Assembly (NCBI GenBank): GCA_003216455.1
Contig: QCIV01000005.1
Span: 1-63,456 of the forward strand
DNA length: 63,456 nucleotides
Direction of reading: 5' to 3'
Source: Prochlorococcus sp. AG-402-N17
GTDB lineage: Bacteria > Cyanobacteriota > Cyanobacteriia > PCC-6307 > Cyanobiaceae
Shown piece by piece: positions 54,812 to 63,456 of the stretch. How positions within the stretch are numbered: position 1 is the stretch's first letter; every line of letters begins with the position of its first letter. The notes under the pieces were generated by a model. It ran no database searches. It was not told where the DNA came from and was given only the letters and a program-made list of their open reading frames with translations. The translations under genes were made by a program, and so were the position numbers.

Positions 54812-56468
54812 TAAATCTTTTTTGAATTTTTTGATCTAACTGTTGTCTAGTATGGCATTCCCAATTTTTATCTTTATCTGGAAAATCATCTCTATAGTGA
54901 CCTCCTCTACTCTCTTCTCTAAATAGACAAGCTTTTAATAAATTTATTGTGGTTATTTGTCTATTCTTTAAATCAAGTAAAAGATTTAATGCTCTCCTAT
55001 TACGTTCACTAAGTTTTATTTTTTGATCAAATTTTATTTTTTCAAGACTATTTAGTAAATCATTTTTATGTAATTTATCTATATCATTTTGAATATAATT
55101 TAAAAATTTGCTCATATTTACCTTATTTCGAGATACACCTAAATTTAACCAACATAGTTTTCTTAGTTCATCAATTTTTTCAGCAATTCTAGAAATTTGA
55201 TCTTCTTTTGGATCTTCAATATCAAACTCTTGAGATGATCTATCAAATTTTTCAAATTTAGAAAGGTCATTCAAAACAATTGAAGACAATTTTCTTGCAA
55301 AAACAAGACACTCCATCAATGAATTACTTGCCAGTCTATTAGCACCATGAACACCTGTAGATGCCACTTCTCCAACGGCATATAATCCTTTTCTTGTAGA
55401 AGATGCATTTAGATCAGTTTTCACACCTCCCATCCAATAATGAGCCGCAGGGGCTACGGGAATAACCTCATTTAAAGGATTAACCCCATAATCCTGACAT
55501 CGACTTATGATAGTAGGAAATCGCTCTACAATTTTTTCTGGATCAATATACCGAAGATCTAAGCCAACATGATCTACATTATTTTTATGCATATTTTTCA
55601 TAATTGCTCTACTAACCTGATCTCTTGTAGCTAAATCACGATCTTTAAGACTTTTAACTGGGCTTTCACCATTTTTATCAACTAAAATCGCTCCTTCGCC
55701 TCTAAGTGCCTCAGATATTAAAAAGCAAGGTGCGCCATAAAATTTTAAAGCGGTTGGATGAAATTGAACAAACTCTAAATCTTCGATAGCAGCGCCTGCT
55801 TTCCATGCAAGAGCAATCCCTTCACCAGAGGATTGAGCAGGATTTGTTGTATTAGTAAATAAGTGCCCACCACCACCTGTAGCCAAAACAACAGCTCTAG
55901 ATTGAATCCAATATAAATTTGCTCCATCAAGAACCTGAACTCCTCTACATTCTTTATTTTCAATGTAAAGTTCAGTTACTCTGACACCTCTACAGTGAAG
56001 AATATTTTTTTGATTCTCAATATGATCTTCTAGAACCTCAACTAATGCTCGTCCAGTGCGATCCTTAACATGTAAGACTCTTCTTCGTGAATGAGCTGCT
56101 TCCAAGGTAGTAGATAGTTGATCAGAACTTTGGTCAAAAATCATCCCTAAATTCTGCAATCTATTGACACAACCAGGGGCTTCTTTAACTAGCATTTCTA
56201 CGGCTTGAAAATCACATAGTCCATCACCTGCTTTTAAAGTATCCTCAGCATGAAGATCAAATGAATCATCTTGTCCAACAACAGATGCAATTCCTCCTTG
56301 AGCCCATCTACTGGAAGATACCTTACTAGTATTTCTATTTAAAAGAAGCACTTTTAAATTTGGAGGTAATTCAAGACAAGTCATAAGGCCAGCAGCCCCA
56401 GCACCTATAACGATTACATCCCAATTATTTATTGGTATCGGTTCTTGCGAAAATGGAGGCCTTAACAT
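54801..56468 (-). CDS. nadB: L-aspartate oxidase
   Basis: FAD enzyme for the first step of NAD synthesis. 555 aa: GAGAAGLMTC (about 22-31), SSRWAQGGIASVVGQDDSF, EFVQFHPTALKFYGAP, the HYWMGGVKTDLNA region and GVHGANRLASNSLMECLVF. The C-terminal helical region ends with ESRGGHYRDDFPD. Overlaps the DUF3120 gene by 1 bp. Confidence 0.94.
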   Translation of the reverse strand: MLRPPFSQEPIPINNWDVIVIGAGAAGLMTCLELPPNLKVLLLNRNTSKVSSSRWAQGGIASVVGQDDSFDLHAEDTLKAGDGLCDFQAVEMLVKEAPGCVNRLQNLGMIFDQSSDQLSTTLEAAHSRRRVLHVKDRTGRALVEVLEDHIENQKNILHCRGVRVTELYIENKECRGVQVLDGANLYWIQSRAVVLATGGGGHLFTNTTNPAQSSGEGIALAWKAGAAIEDLEFVQFHPTALKFYGAPCFLISEALRGEGAILVDKNGESPVKSLKDRDLATRDQVSRAIMKNMHKNNVDHVGLDLRYIDPEKIVERFPTIISRCQDYGVNPLNEVIPVAPAAHYWMGGVKTDLNASSTRKGLYAVGEVASTGVHGANRLASNSLMECLVFARKLSSIVLNDLSKFEKFDRSSQEFDIEDPKEDQISRIAEKIDELRKLCWLNLGVSRNKVNMSKFLNYIQNDIDKLHKNDLLNSLEKIKFDQKIKLSERNRRALNLLLDLKNRQITTINLLKACLFREESRGGHYRDDFPDKDKNWECHTRQQLDQKIQKRFIKN

Positions 56469-57235
56469 TAAACCAATCCACTAAAAGTTGGTTGCAGAAT
56501 TGCTAAAACAATAAAAATACCATCAACAATTAATGTCGTTTGAATTACGTAACTCGAAACTAAGAGTGCTTTACCACTAGTAGTATTAATTGTGGCAGAA
56601 TCTAAAATTTCTCTTGAAATAAACCAAAGTATAAGCGCAACAAAAATGATAATAGATAATGATTTTATTTGGATCAGACTCTCTGAAGTTTTTTGAAGGA
56701 TCATAGGTGCATTTTCAGAATCCGCTGTAATTACATCTCTCCATTGATCCATGATCCCGATTAAAAATATTGTAATGTCGGTAACTGCGGTCCCAAATAA
56801 AGAAGAGATATAAAAACTTGAACCTATTTTCCAATGAGTACCAAATCCAACTAAAGCTAGTGGGAGAACCACAGCTTCAACAGGTATGTGCAGGATAGGA
56901 AATGGACTTAACCATCCCCAAAACAAACATCCACCAAGCCAACTACCTGATACACCAAGTAATAATGAACTGACAATAAACCACTTATTTGATCCTTTCT
57001 GATTCAAAACAATTGCCGCTAAGATAATAACAAAAGTAAAACAAAGAGCACTTATTGGTTCTAATCTAACCCAAGGGGCTTGAACAAAAATAGGTAAAAT
57101 TACCAAAAAAGAAGACCACAGTCTTAAAGATATAGGATTTGATAAAAAACTATTTTCGTATGAATCAACTGTCTTATGAGATTCATAGTTGAATTTATCT
57201 TGTACTTCTAAATTTTTTGTAATTAATTCTTTCAA
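56468..57235 (-). CDS. DUF3120 membrane protein
   Basis: 255 aa, about six to seven transmembrane helices: VILPIFVQAPWVRLEPISAL, WLGGCLFWGWLSPFPILHIP and VEAVVLPLALVGFGTHWKIG are characteristic of cyanobacterial DUF3120. Function unknown. Coupled to nadB by one shared base. Confidence 0.82.
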   Translation of the reverse strand: MKELITKNLEVQDKFNYESHKTVDSYENSFLSNPISLRLWSSFLVILPIFVQAPWVRLEPISALCFTFVIILAAIVLNQKGSNKWFIVSSLLLGVSGSWLGGCLFWGWLSPFPILHIPVEAVVLPLALVGFGTHWKIGSSFYISSLFGTAVTDITIFLIGIMDQWRDVITADSENAPMILQKTSESLIQIKSLSIIIFVALILWFISREILDSATINTTSGKALLVSSYVIQTTLIVDGIFIVLAILQPTFSGLV

Positions 57236-57413
57236 TGAAAAAGTTTATTTTAATTAATCTAAATCGTGTTTTAGAAAACTGCGAATGACACATTTTAATA
57301 AATTAAGGGCCCATAATTTCACACTTATATTTAGTTTTTTAAAAGTATTTAATACACTTTGAGTCGTATTTAAGTTTAGAATGAATATAAATAAGAGTAT
57401 TTGGCCTTAAATT

Positions 57414-58790
57414 GTGTGGCAAGAAATTAATTACAAAGATCCCAATAATTTTTTGGTTCCTAATATTACTTATAGAATAAATCCTGCAGAAATTGAAAGT
57501 ATTGAAGCTAATTCCATTGCTCAAGAAATAGGATTTGAATCGGGTGATTCAATTATTAGTATTAATGGGAAAAAACCAAGAGATTTAATTGATTATCAGA
57601 TTCTAATTAGTGAAGAAATTTTAGAGATATTAGTTTTAGATAAAAATCACGAAATTCACAATATTAATATTGAAAAAGATCAAGACGTTAATTTAGGTAT
57701 AAATTTTAAAGATGCATTGTTTGATTCAATCAAGCAATGCAATAATAGATGTCCATTTTGTTTTATTGATCAACAGCCAAGTGGTAAAAGAAAAAGCCTT
57801 TACATAAAAGATGATGATTATAGATTAAGTTTCCTATATGGCTCTTATCTAACTCTTACGAATTTAAAAAAAGAAGACTGGGAAAGAATTGCTATGCAAA
57901 AACTATCCCCACTTTTTATTTCAGTTCATGCTACTGATCCCGCCACAAGAGAAAAATTATTAAAAAATAAAAAAGCAGGAGAGATCCTTGATCAAATTTC
58001 GTGGTTTGAAAAAAACTCTATTCAAATACATTCTCAAATTGTTGTTTGTCCAGATATAAATGATGGGGATATTCTTGAGAAAACAATTTTAGAACTAGCT
58101 GAATTCTACAAAAAAACTTCGCAGACAGTACTTTCAGTTGCAATAGTTCCTGTAGGACTTACAAAATTTAGACCTGAAAATGATGGATTGAAATCAATAA
58201 GCCCAGAATACGCACAAAAAACTATTAAACAAGTGGAGAAAATTCAAGCCTCTCTACAAATTACTCTTGGGACTCGTTTTTGTTGGCTAGCAGACGAATG
58301 GTATTTAATTGCTGGTACAAATTTACCTAGTTACAAAACCTACGAAAATATGCCACAAGAATCTAATGGAGTTGGGACTATTAGAAACTTTCTAGAAGCA
58401 TTAAGAGAGAAGACTCAAAATCTACCAAAAGAAGTAAAAAAGCCAAAAAAAGTTAGTTGGATTGTTGGTAAATTAGTTTATGAAGCCCTAATTCCTACAG
58501 TAAAGAAATTAAACTTAATTAATGGATTAACAATTAATTTATATGGTTTGCCAAGTATTTATTGGGGTCAAGATCAAGTTGTTACGGGTCTTCTTACTGG
58601 AGAAGATCTAATTTACGGTCTGAAAAATAAGGATTTAGGAGAAGCTGTTTACATACCATCTATTATGTTAAAAATTAATACTGATTTATTTTTAGATGAT
58701 AAAAATATTCAAGAAGTTGAAAATCAAATAAATACTAAAATTCACGTTCTTGATGATTCAAATGATATTATTAATACTTTCATTGGTTAA
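57414..58790 (+). CDS. PDZ/radical SAM/DUF512 protein (TIGR03279 type)
   Basis: 458 aa: N-terminal PDZ-like domain (about 20-80; NSIAQEIGFESGDSIISING), radical SAM cluster motif CX3CX2C as CNNRCPFC (109, 113, 116), then DUF512 with GVGTIRNFLEALRE. A cyanobacterial and bacterial family of unknown reaction. The start is GTG (MWQEINYKDP). A 178-bp gap lies upstream. Confidence 0.88.
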   Translation: MWQEINYKDPNNFLVPNITYRINPAEIESIEANSIAQEIGFESGDSIISINGKKPRDLIDYQILISEEILEILVLDKNHEIHNINIEKDQDVNLGINFKDALFDSIKQCNNRCPFCFIDQQPSGKRKSLYIKDDDYRLSFLYGSYLTLTNLKKEDWERIAMQKLSPLFISVHATDPATREKLLKNKKAGEILDQISWFEKNSIQIHSQIVVCPDINDGDILEKTILELAEFYKKTSQTVLSVAIVPVGLTKFRPENDGLKSISPEYAQKTIKQVEKIQASLQITLGTRFCWLADEWYLIAGTNLPSYKTYENMPQESNGVGTIRNFLEALREKTQNLPKEVKKPKKVSWIVGKLVYEALIPTVKKLNLINGLTINLYGLPSIYWGQDQVVTGLLTGEDLIYGLKNKDLGEAVYIPSIMLKINTDLFLDDKNIQEVENQINTKIHVLDDSNDIINTFIG

Positions 58791-58815
58791 TCGAATATTT
58801 TCGACACTATAAAAC

Positions 58816-60240
58816 ATGCTTCGAAGAGTAATAAATCCCATCTTATTATTGCCACTTGCTCTAAGTATCAACAGTGTTAATGTACTATCCAGCGAAACAA
58901 AAAATTACATTGATAATGTTTTAAAAGAAAAACCAAATATTACTTTTATTGATTATCAAGAAATAGAAAAACTTGTATTAAATAATCAAGAATTAAGATC
59001 ATTACTAAACTTAGTAGCCTCTGCAAACTTTAATCTTTCCAGTCAAATTGCCAAAAGGAACCCATCCTTAGATTTGCAAGCCAATGGGTTACCAAAATAT
59101 GTCGCAGGTAAACAGTACAATAGCAATTCACCTACTTTAAAAACATCACAATTCACGGCTAATCCCTCCCTAAATATCAAATGGGATGTAATTTCACCGC
59201 TTAGAGGATCCGAAATTAAAATTGCAAAAACAAATTACAAAATTGCAGAAAATAATTATGAGATTAAGAAAAAAGATTTAATTCAAGAAGCAAAAATCAG
59301 GTATCACAAATACAAAAAGTCATATCAAGATATTAAAAATAAAAAATTCACACTTGATTTATCAATTACAAGTTTAGAAAATGCTAAAGCGAAACTAGAT
59401 GCTGGAATTGGTACAATATTTGAAGTTCTTGAAGCAGAAGCTCAATTATCTCGAGATAAACAATCACTTAATGAAAAGAAAATAGAACATGAAATTAATA
59501 AAATTTCTCTTAAAGAGATTCTCAATATTAAGGGGGATTTTGAAACTAATAAGGAGCAAAATCTTATAGGGTTTTGGCATCATAAATTGAATAAAAATAT
59601 TAATGAAGGTTTGGATAAAAATCTTTCCTTAAAAAACCTTAATCTTCAAAAATCAATCAAAAAAAGCCAAGCAAATAGCTTTTTAGCTCAAAATCAGCCA
59701 AATATCTTTATCAGCAATTCATTATCTAGTACATTTTCAAAAGGGGACTCTCTAGCAACTAATATCGATTCTGAAAAATCTGGATCTAATTATACAAATA
59801 CCATAAGTCTAAATTTTGCATGGAGTATTTTTGATGGCGGACAAAATAAGAACTCCTACAAATCAAAAATAGCAGATGCAGAAGCTGAAAAATATGCTTA
59901 TGAAAATCTAAAAAATGTTTTAACCACAAGTATTAGTAAAGCCTACTTAAATCTTAAATTAAATGAAGAAAAAATAATTTCTTCTCTTAAAGAAATTGAA
60001 TCTAGCAGAGAGTCTGTAAGGCTTTCCAGACTGAGATATGATGTAGGAATATCAACTCTAAAAGATGTTCTTGTTTTGCAAAGTGAATTAAGTAATGCAA
60101 AATCAAAATATATTAATGCAATATATAATTACAATTTAAATATAGATGAATTGGAAAGATTAACTTTCCTTGATATAAGTAAAAGTTGTTTGGGTAATAA
60201 TAATAAAATTAAAGATAAAGAGTCTATTTGCAATATATAA
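58816..60240 (+). CDS. TolC-family outer membrane protein
   Basis: 474 aa with an N-terminal signal-like MLRRVINPILLLPLALSINS. Two-fold TolC repeat with long coiled coils: SLENAKAKLDAGIGTIFEVL (about 192-211) and VRLSRLRYDVGISTLKDVLV (about 395-414), the DAGxGT/DVGxST hairpin motifs. It would form an export channel for type I secretion or efflux. No partner pump is adjacent. Confidence 0.88.
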   Translation: MLRRVINPILLLPLALSINSVNVLSSETKNYIDNVLKEKPNITFIDYQEIEKLVLNNQELRSLLNLVASANFNLSSQIAKRNPSLDLQANGLPKYVAGKQYNSNSPTLKTSQFTANPSLNIKWDVISPLRGSEIKIAKTNYKIAENNYEIKKKDLIQEAKIRYHKYKKSYQDIKNKKFTLDLSITSLENAKAKLDAGIGTIFEVLEAEAQLSRDKQSLNEKKIEHEINKISLKEILNIKGDFETNKEQNLIGFWHHKLNKNINEGLDKNLSLKNLNLQKSIKKSQANSFLAQNQPNIFISNSLSSTFSKGDSLATNIDSEKSGSNYTNTISLNFAWSIFDGGQNKNSYKSKIADAEAEKYAYENLKNVLTTSISKAYLNLKLNEEKIISSLKEIESSRESVRLSRLRYDVGISTLKDVLVLQSELSNAKSKYINAIYNYNLNIDELERLTFLDISKSCLGNNNKIKDKESICNI

Positions 60241-60242
60241 AG

Positions 60243-61043
60243 ATGAATCCACCAAACTTAACTAATAAGCAACTAATTGAATTAGATTCTTTATTTGAAT
60301 TGGTTAGTCAACGTCAAAAAAAAGATTTTGGAAATATTAGCGCCAGCAATAAAGCAGATGGATCATTATTAACAAGTTGTGATTTATGGAGTGACAAAAC
60401 AATAGTAGATGGTTTAGCTTCAATAGCTCCAGGTGAGGGCGTCCTTAGTGAAGAAGGGCACAAGTTCATTCCAAACTCAAAAGCTTATTGGGTGGTCGAT
60501 CCACTCGATGGGACAACAAATTTCGCTGCAGGTATTCCTTACTGGTCTATATCAGTGGCAAGGTTCGTTGATGGTAAACCGCAATCTTCTTTTTTAATAA
60601 TACCTACATTGAAAAAAAAGTTTGTATCCATTAAAGGTAAGGGGGTTTGGTTAAATAACCAGAAAATAAATCCTAGCCAGAATAATCATCAAAGTGAATG
60701 CATTTCTTTGTGCAGTAGATCAATAAAAATTTTACAAAAAAAACCAAACTCAGTATTTCCAGGCAAAATCAGACTCTTAGGTGTATCGAGTTTAAATCTT
60801 ACGAGTGTAGCGATGGGACAAACTTTCGGAGCAATAGAATCAACCCCTAAGATATGGGATATTGCAGCAGCCTGGCTGCTATTAGAAGAACTCAATTGTT
60901 CTATAGAGTGGTTAAAAACAGATCCTTTAAAATTAGTTTCAGGAGAAGACTTGCGCGATGTTAATTTTCCATTAATTGCTTGTAGATCTAAAGAAAAAGT
61001 TGAAATATTAAAGCCATGGGGCAATTTATTATTGGAAAAATAG
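60243..61043 (+). CDS. Inositol monophosphatase family protein
   Basis: 266 aa from the ATG after the TolC stop (an upstream TTG frame gives five extra residues). Metal sites: EEGH, WVVDPLDGTTNF with Asp-Asp (DPLDGT), and WDIAAAWLLLEE near the C-terminus. Could be inositol, histidinol or bisphosphate phosphatase; specificity unknown. Confidence 0.88.
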   Translation: MNPPNLTNKQLIELDSLFELVSQRQKKDFGNISASNKADGSLLTSCDLWSDKTIVDGLASIAPGEGVLSEEGHKFIPNSKAYWVVDPLDGTTNFAAGIPYWSISVARFVDGKPQSSFLIIPTLKKKFVSIKGKGVWLNNQKINPSQNNHQSECISLCSRSIKILQKKPNSVFPGKIRLLGVSSLNLTSVAMGQTFGAIESTPKIWDIAAAWLLLEELNCSIEWLKTDPLKLVSGEDLRDVNFPLIACRSKEKVEILKPWGNLLLEK

Positions 61044-61119
61044 TTGCATCATAAATCAATAATTGCTTGAAAAAATTCTTAATCCGATACAATAAAAAAT
61101 AAGTAAATATATAAAATAT

Positions 61120-62049
61120 TTGAAGAAAATTAATATGCAGCGAAGTTCAACATGGATACTTAAAAGTTTATGGGGAGCTTGTGAGCGATGGAGCAAATCA
61201 GATTGTGTCGATTTAAGCGCTGCATTTGCATACTACACACTTCAATCATTTTTTCCTATTCTTCTAATTTCTCTTTCAATAGCTTCATGGTTCCTAGGAA
61301 AACAAGAAGGATTAGATCAACAAATAATTGCTATTGCTGCGCAGATTTTACCTCCTTCAGTAGTTGAGTTAGTAGAAACAACATTATTTAATTTGATAGA
61401 TCAAGGTTTTGGGGCAGGTATTCTAGGGGCTATGTTTTTGCTTTTTACAGCAGGAAATGCATATCTATCTCTTCAAAGAGGTTCAGATAGGCTTTGGGAA
61501 GACGAAATTCCTTCTAAAAAAGTAAATGCTGCTTGGAGAGTGCAAGCTTCGAAGTTTCTCAGAAATAGAGTTGAAGCCTTTTTAATAGTATTCTTTATTG
61601 GTTTTTTAATGGTATTAGATCAGATTAGTGCAAATCTTAGGATGATCCCAAGTAATGTTTTAGAAAATCTTTCAAAATCTAATAATCTTATTTCTGATTT
61701 ATTATTAAAGTTACCGCTATTACAGGTTGGTCAGTTTGCAATACCACTAGTCGGTTTTTCTTTAATGGCTCTTTTATTACAAGCCCTCTTACCCAGTCGA
61801 AAAGTTCCTTTGAAACCACTTTTACCTGGATCTTTTCTTATTGGAATTGGCCTAACGACTTTGAACCTAGCAGTTAGTAAAAGTATTCTCTCACTTGGAG
61901 CAAGATTTCAAGCATATGGTTTTATTGGAGGTTTTCTTGTACTTACCTTATGGGTATGGTTATTAGGAGTGATTTTATATTTTGGACAATGCTGGAGCGT
62001 AGTTATTGCTAGTATGACTTTATTAAATAAAAAAAGAAATTATAAATAA
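61120..62049 (+). CDS. YihY/virulence factor BrkB family membrane protein
   Basis: 309 aa with six transmembrane segments; DLSAAFAYYTLQSFFPILLI at the start of the first helix and AGNAYLSLQRGSDRLWEDEI, LRNRVEAFLIVFFIGFLMVL and YGFIGGFLVLTLWVWLLGVI are typical of the family formerly mislabelled RNase BN. Function unknown. Starts are TTG at 61120 or ATG at 61135. Confidence 0.85.
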   Translation: MKKINMQRSSTWILKSLWGACERWSKSDCVDLSAAFAYYTLQSFFPILLISLSIASWFLGKQEGLDQQIIAIAAQILPPSVVELVETTLFNLIDQGFGAGILGAMFLLFTAGNAYLSLQRGSDRLWEDEIPSKKVNAAWRVQASKFLRNRVEAFLIVFFIGFLMVLDQISANLRMIPSNVLENLSKSNNLISDLLLKLPLLQVGQFAIPLVGFSLMALLLQALLPSRKVPLKPLLPGSFLIGIGLTTLNLAVSKSILSLGARFQAYGFIGGFLVLTLWVWLLGVILYFGQCWSVVIASMTLLNKKRNYK

Positions 62050-62060
62050 GAATAACTAAG

Positions 62061-62402
62061 ATGAAGTATTTTCTCAAAGCTAATAAAAATCTTCTTGCCT
62101 ACTCATTAATCGTACTTATAGTTATTCCAATTTTTGGAATAAACTTTTTCTTAAGCTTTCTAGGTAATATCCTACTCCTATTATTTTTAATTCCTCTACT
62201 ATTAGTAGTTGTTTTATTTATAGGTTTTAACTCTTATAAATCAAAAATCAATAAATGTAAAAGTTGTGGGGCTATATCCCTAGGCACAAGTGAAAACTGC
62301 ATGAATTGTGGGGCATATCTAGAAAATATTAGTAATAACAATCAATTTGATAAAAAGCCTAGTGAAAGTACCATTGAAGTGAAAGCAGAAGAAGTAAATT
62401 AA
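62061..62402 (+). CDS. Membrane protein with C-terminal zinc ribbon
   Basis: 113 aa. Two hydrophobic helices (about 12-60), then CKSCGAISLGTSENCMNCGA, a CX2C-X10-CX2C zinc ribbon, and an acidic tail. A conserved-looking hypothetical; convergent with the hli gene (4-bp gap). Confidence 0.65.
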   Translation: MKYFLKANKNLLAYSLIVLIVIPIFGINFFLSFLGNILLLLFLIPLLLVVVLFIGFNSYKSKINKCKSCGAISLGTSENCMNCGAYLENISNNNQFDKKPSESTIEVKAEEVN

Positions 62403-62406
62403 AATG

Positions 62407-62553
62407 CTAACCTATCCCAATTTGTCGAAGAATACTTTGTCCAGTAATTAATTCAGTACCAAGTCCAATCAAAATACCCATCATTGCCATGCGGCCATTC
62501 CAGGTTTCTGCGAAATTTACGAAGCCAAATCTAGGTTGATTGTCATTATTCAT
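62407..62553 (-). CDS. hli: High-light-inducible protein (HLI), 48 aa
   Basis: MNNDNQPRFGFVNFAETWNG then RMAMMGILIGLGTELITGQS and ILRQIGIG. Lhc motif ETWNGRMAMMG is canonical. Outside the island and with a different N-terminus (PRFGFVNFAE), the core-genome hli type. No HLR1 found upstream; a -10-like GATAAT lies about 15 bp before the ATG. Confidence 0.93.
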   Translation of the reverse strand: MNNDNQPRFGFVNFAETWNGRMAMMGILIGLGTELITGQSILRQIGIG

Positions 62554-62622
62554 AATTAACTAAATTATCTATCAGATCATTTTAACGTTTTAAGGTAGAG
62601 TTTATGATAAATAATAAATTAT

Positions 62623-63006
62623 TTATTTAACATGTCTTATACCATCAACAGGTCGATACTCATCTCCAGTTAATTCCTCATATACAATGGCTGGCAATCC
62701 TGTATCAAACATTGTTTGCAATGCTTCTTTTAACATAGGGTTCCAACCTCCAGTACTAACTTTTCCATGTCTTACAGTCCAGTCCCAAGTCCCTTGAAGA
62801 TCTCTAGGTAATCTACCTTCTCTATCTCTTCGTGCGACTAAGTCTAAAGATTCAACTATACCAACAATTACTGGATTTTTACCGTAAGAAGGAGTAAGAC
62901 TTAGTTCAAGTCTCACTGGATCTTCTTTGACCATTTTTAAACGAAATCTTGGTGGCAATTTGAGAGATCTTATTACCGCTGAAACGATTTTTGTTCTTAA
63001 TTCCAA
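62623..63006 (-). CDS. Conserved-type hypothetical protein (127 aa)
   Basis: Soluble and Arg-rich: RTKIVSAVIRSLKLPPRFRL, then VGIVESLDLVARRDREGRLP and GTWDWTVRHGKVSTGGWNPM. No function recognised. Followed upstream on the same strand by the DUF2973-like gene. Confidence 0.65.
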   Translation of the reverse strand: MELRTKIVSAVIRSLKLPPRFRLKMVKEDPVRLELSLTPSYGKNPVIVGIVESLDLVARRDREGRLPRDLQGTWDWTVRHGKVSTGGWNPMLKEALQTMFDTGLPAIVYEELTGDEYRPVDGIRHVK

Positions 63007-63029
63007 TTTTTTCCTTAGATGTAATTTGA

Positions 63030-63293
63030 TTAATCAGTTGTTGAACCTTTTTCTTCTAATGTAGAGTCGTTGTCATTAGAAAATCTTACTGTTAATAGCT
63101 CCTCTTCTGTTATATTTCCTGATTTATCTAAAAGTTCTGGATGAATTGTGTACTTTTTTTGTTTAAAACTGGAAGTACTCAAACTTTTATTTTTATTATC
63201 GGATATGCCCCAGCCGTTAGACATTACTTTAAAAGCTTTCCAAACTAAATAAGTTAAGGCCGCAGAATATATAATTGGGAATAAAATTGTCAT
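63030..63293 (-). CDS. DUF2973-like membrane protein
   Basis: 87 aa. One N-terminal transmembrane helix (ILFPIIYSAALTYLVWKAFK), then a polar region with IHPELLDKSGNITEEELLTV, the conserved block of cyanobacterial DUF2973. Function unknown. Confidence 0.65.
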   Translation of the reverse strand: MTILFPIIYSAALTYLVWKAFKVMSNGWGISDNKNKSLSTSSFKQKKYTIHPELLDKSGNITEEELLTVRFSNDNDSTLEEKGSTTD

Positions 63294-63425
63294 TGAACTT
63301 ATAAACTAGTTAGATTATGTTTAATATCATAGCCCGAAAAAAAGAAATTTAGCTACTTTAAGTCATTAAATTATTCTCTAGATTCAATTTATTTAATTAG
63401 TAGTTATATTTTAATTACACTAGTA

Positions 63426-63456
63426 ATGTGTATTAAATCTCTCGAAGAACATAAAA
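63426..63456 (+). CDS. Possible start of a gene cut by the window edge
   Basis: ATG gives MCIKSLEEHK to the end of the window. Only ten codons are visible, so identity cannot be judged. Confidence 0.3.
   Translation, partial: MCIKSLEEHK

Overview
The window is an AT-rich, gene-dense cyanobacterial chromosome segment. It carries photosynthesis and NDH-1 genes, plastid-lineage genes (ycf3, ycf34), rpaA and rpaB, plant-type carotenoid desaturases, several high-light-inducible (hli) genes, very short intergenic gaps and frequent gene overlaps. This combination, with the strongly A/T-biased codon use, points to a high-light-adapted Prochlorococcus. That assignment rests on gene content and recognised protein sequences, not on a database search.

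Layout. 1-5.3 kb: the 3' part of gltA, the ndhA-I-G-E operon, NAD kinase and a CYTH protein. 5.4-8.9 kb: a PedR-like LuxR regulator, metF, a sugar nucleotidyltransferase and scpA. 9-15.5 kb: ndhD, ndhF and a Z-ISO-like protein divergent from a LysR (RbcR/NdhR-type) regulator, then ndhM. 15.5-18 kb: phytoene desaturase and phytoene synthase. 18-32 kb: CCA-transferase family, ycf34, tsaB, the lipid-synthesis run rpaB-plsX-fabH-fabD-plsC, radA, ycf3, a copper ATPase, tmk, holB and rpaA. 33.1-36.9 kb: an accessory island abutting tRNA-Asn. 37-63 kb: housekeeping and photosynthetic core, including cysK, ndhO, sufA-like, zeta-carotene desaturase, hemD, rbfA, a CRR7-like gene, aroK, a double-domain PTPS, rimO, VKOR-thioredoxin, nadB, a radical SAM/PDZ protein, a TolC-type protein and a lone hli gene.

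The most interesting region is the 3.7-kb island. The 3' end of tRNA-Asn (minus strand, 36859-36930) recurs as degenerate copies at about 36612, 33414 and 33188, and two diverged copies of a ~230-250-bp att-to-att module bracket the cargo. Four clusters of 11-bp direct repeats lie next to these att-like sites: CCCGAACAT-type inside the outer modules and CCCGACCAT-type at the inner edges. All are in the same orientation. The cargo is an apparent eight-cistron minus-strand operon of microproteins: three HLI proteins plus five unrecognised peptides of 28-59 residues. The cistrons overlap or sit within about 20 nt of each other. Upstream is a consensus-spaced promoter overlapped by a perfect HLR1 motif, the binding site of RpaB, which is itself encoded in this window. 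No integrase is present, so this looks like a remnant or non-autonomous integrative element (compare the tRNA-targeting tycheposons of Prochlorococcus) carrying a light-stress cassette.

Functional links. The window encodes nine likely NDH-1 components or assembly factors (NdhA, I, G, E, D, F, M, O and a CRR7-like protein). It has the desaturation arm of carotenoid synthesis (phytoene synthase, phytoene desaturase, a Z-ISO-like isomerase, zeta-carotene desaturase). It also holds both OmpR-type master regulators, RpaA and RpaB.
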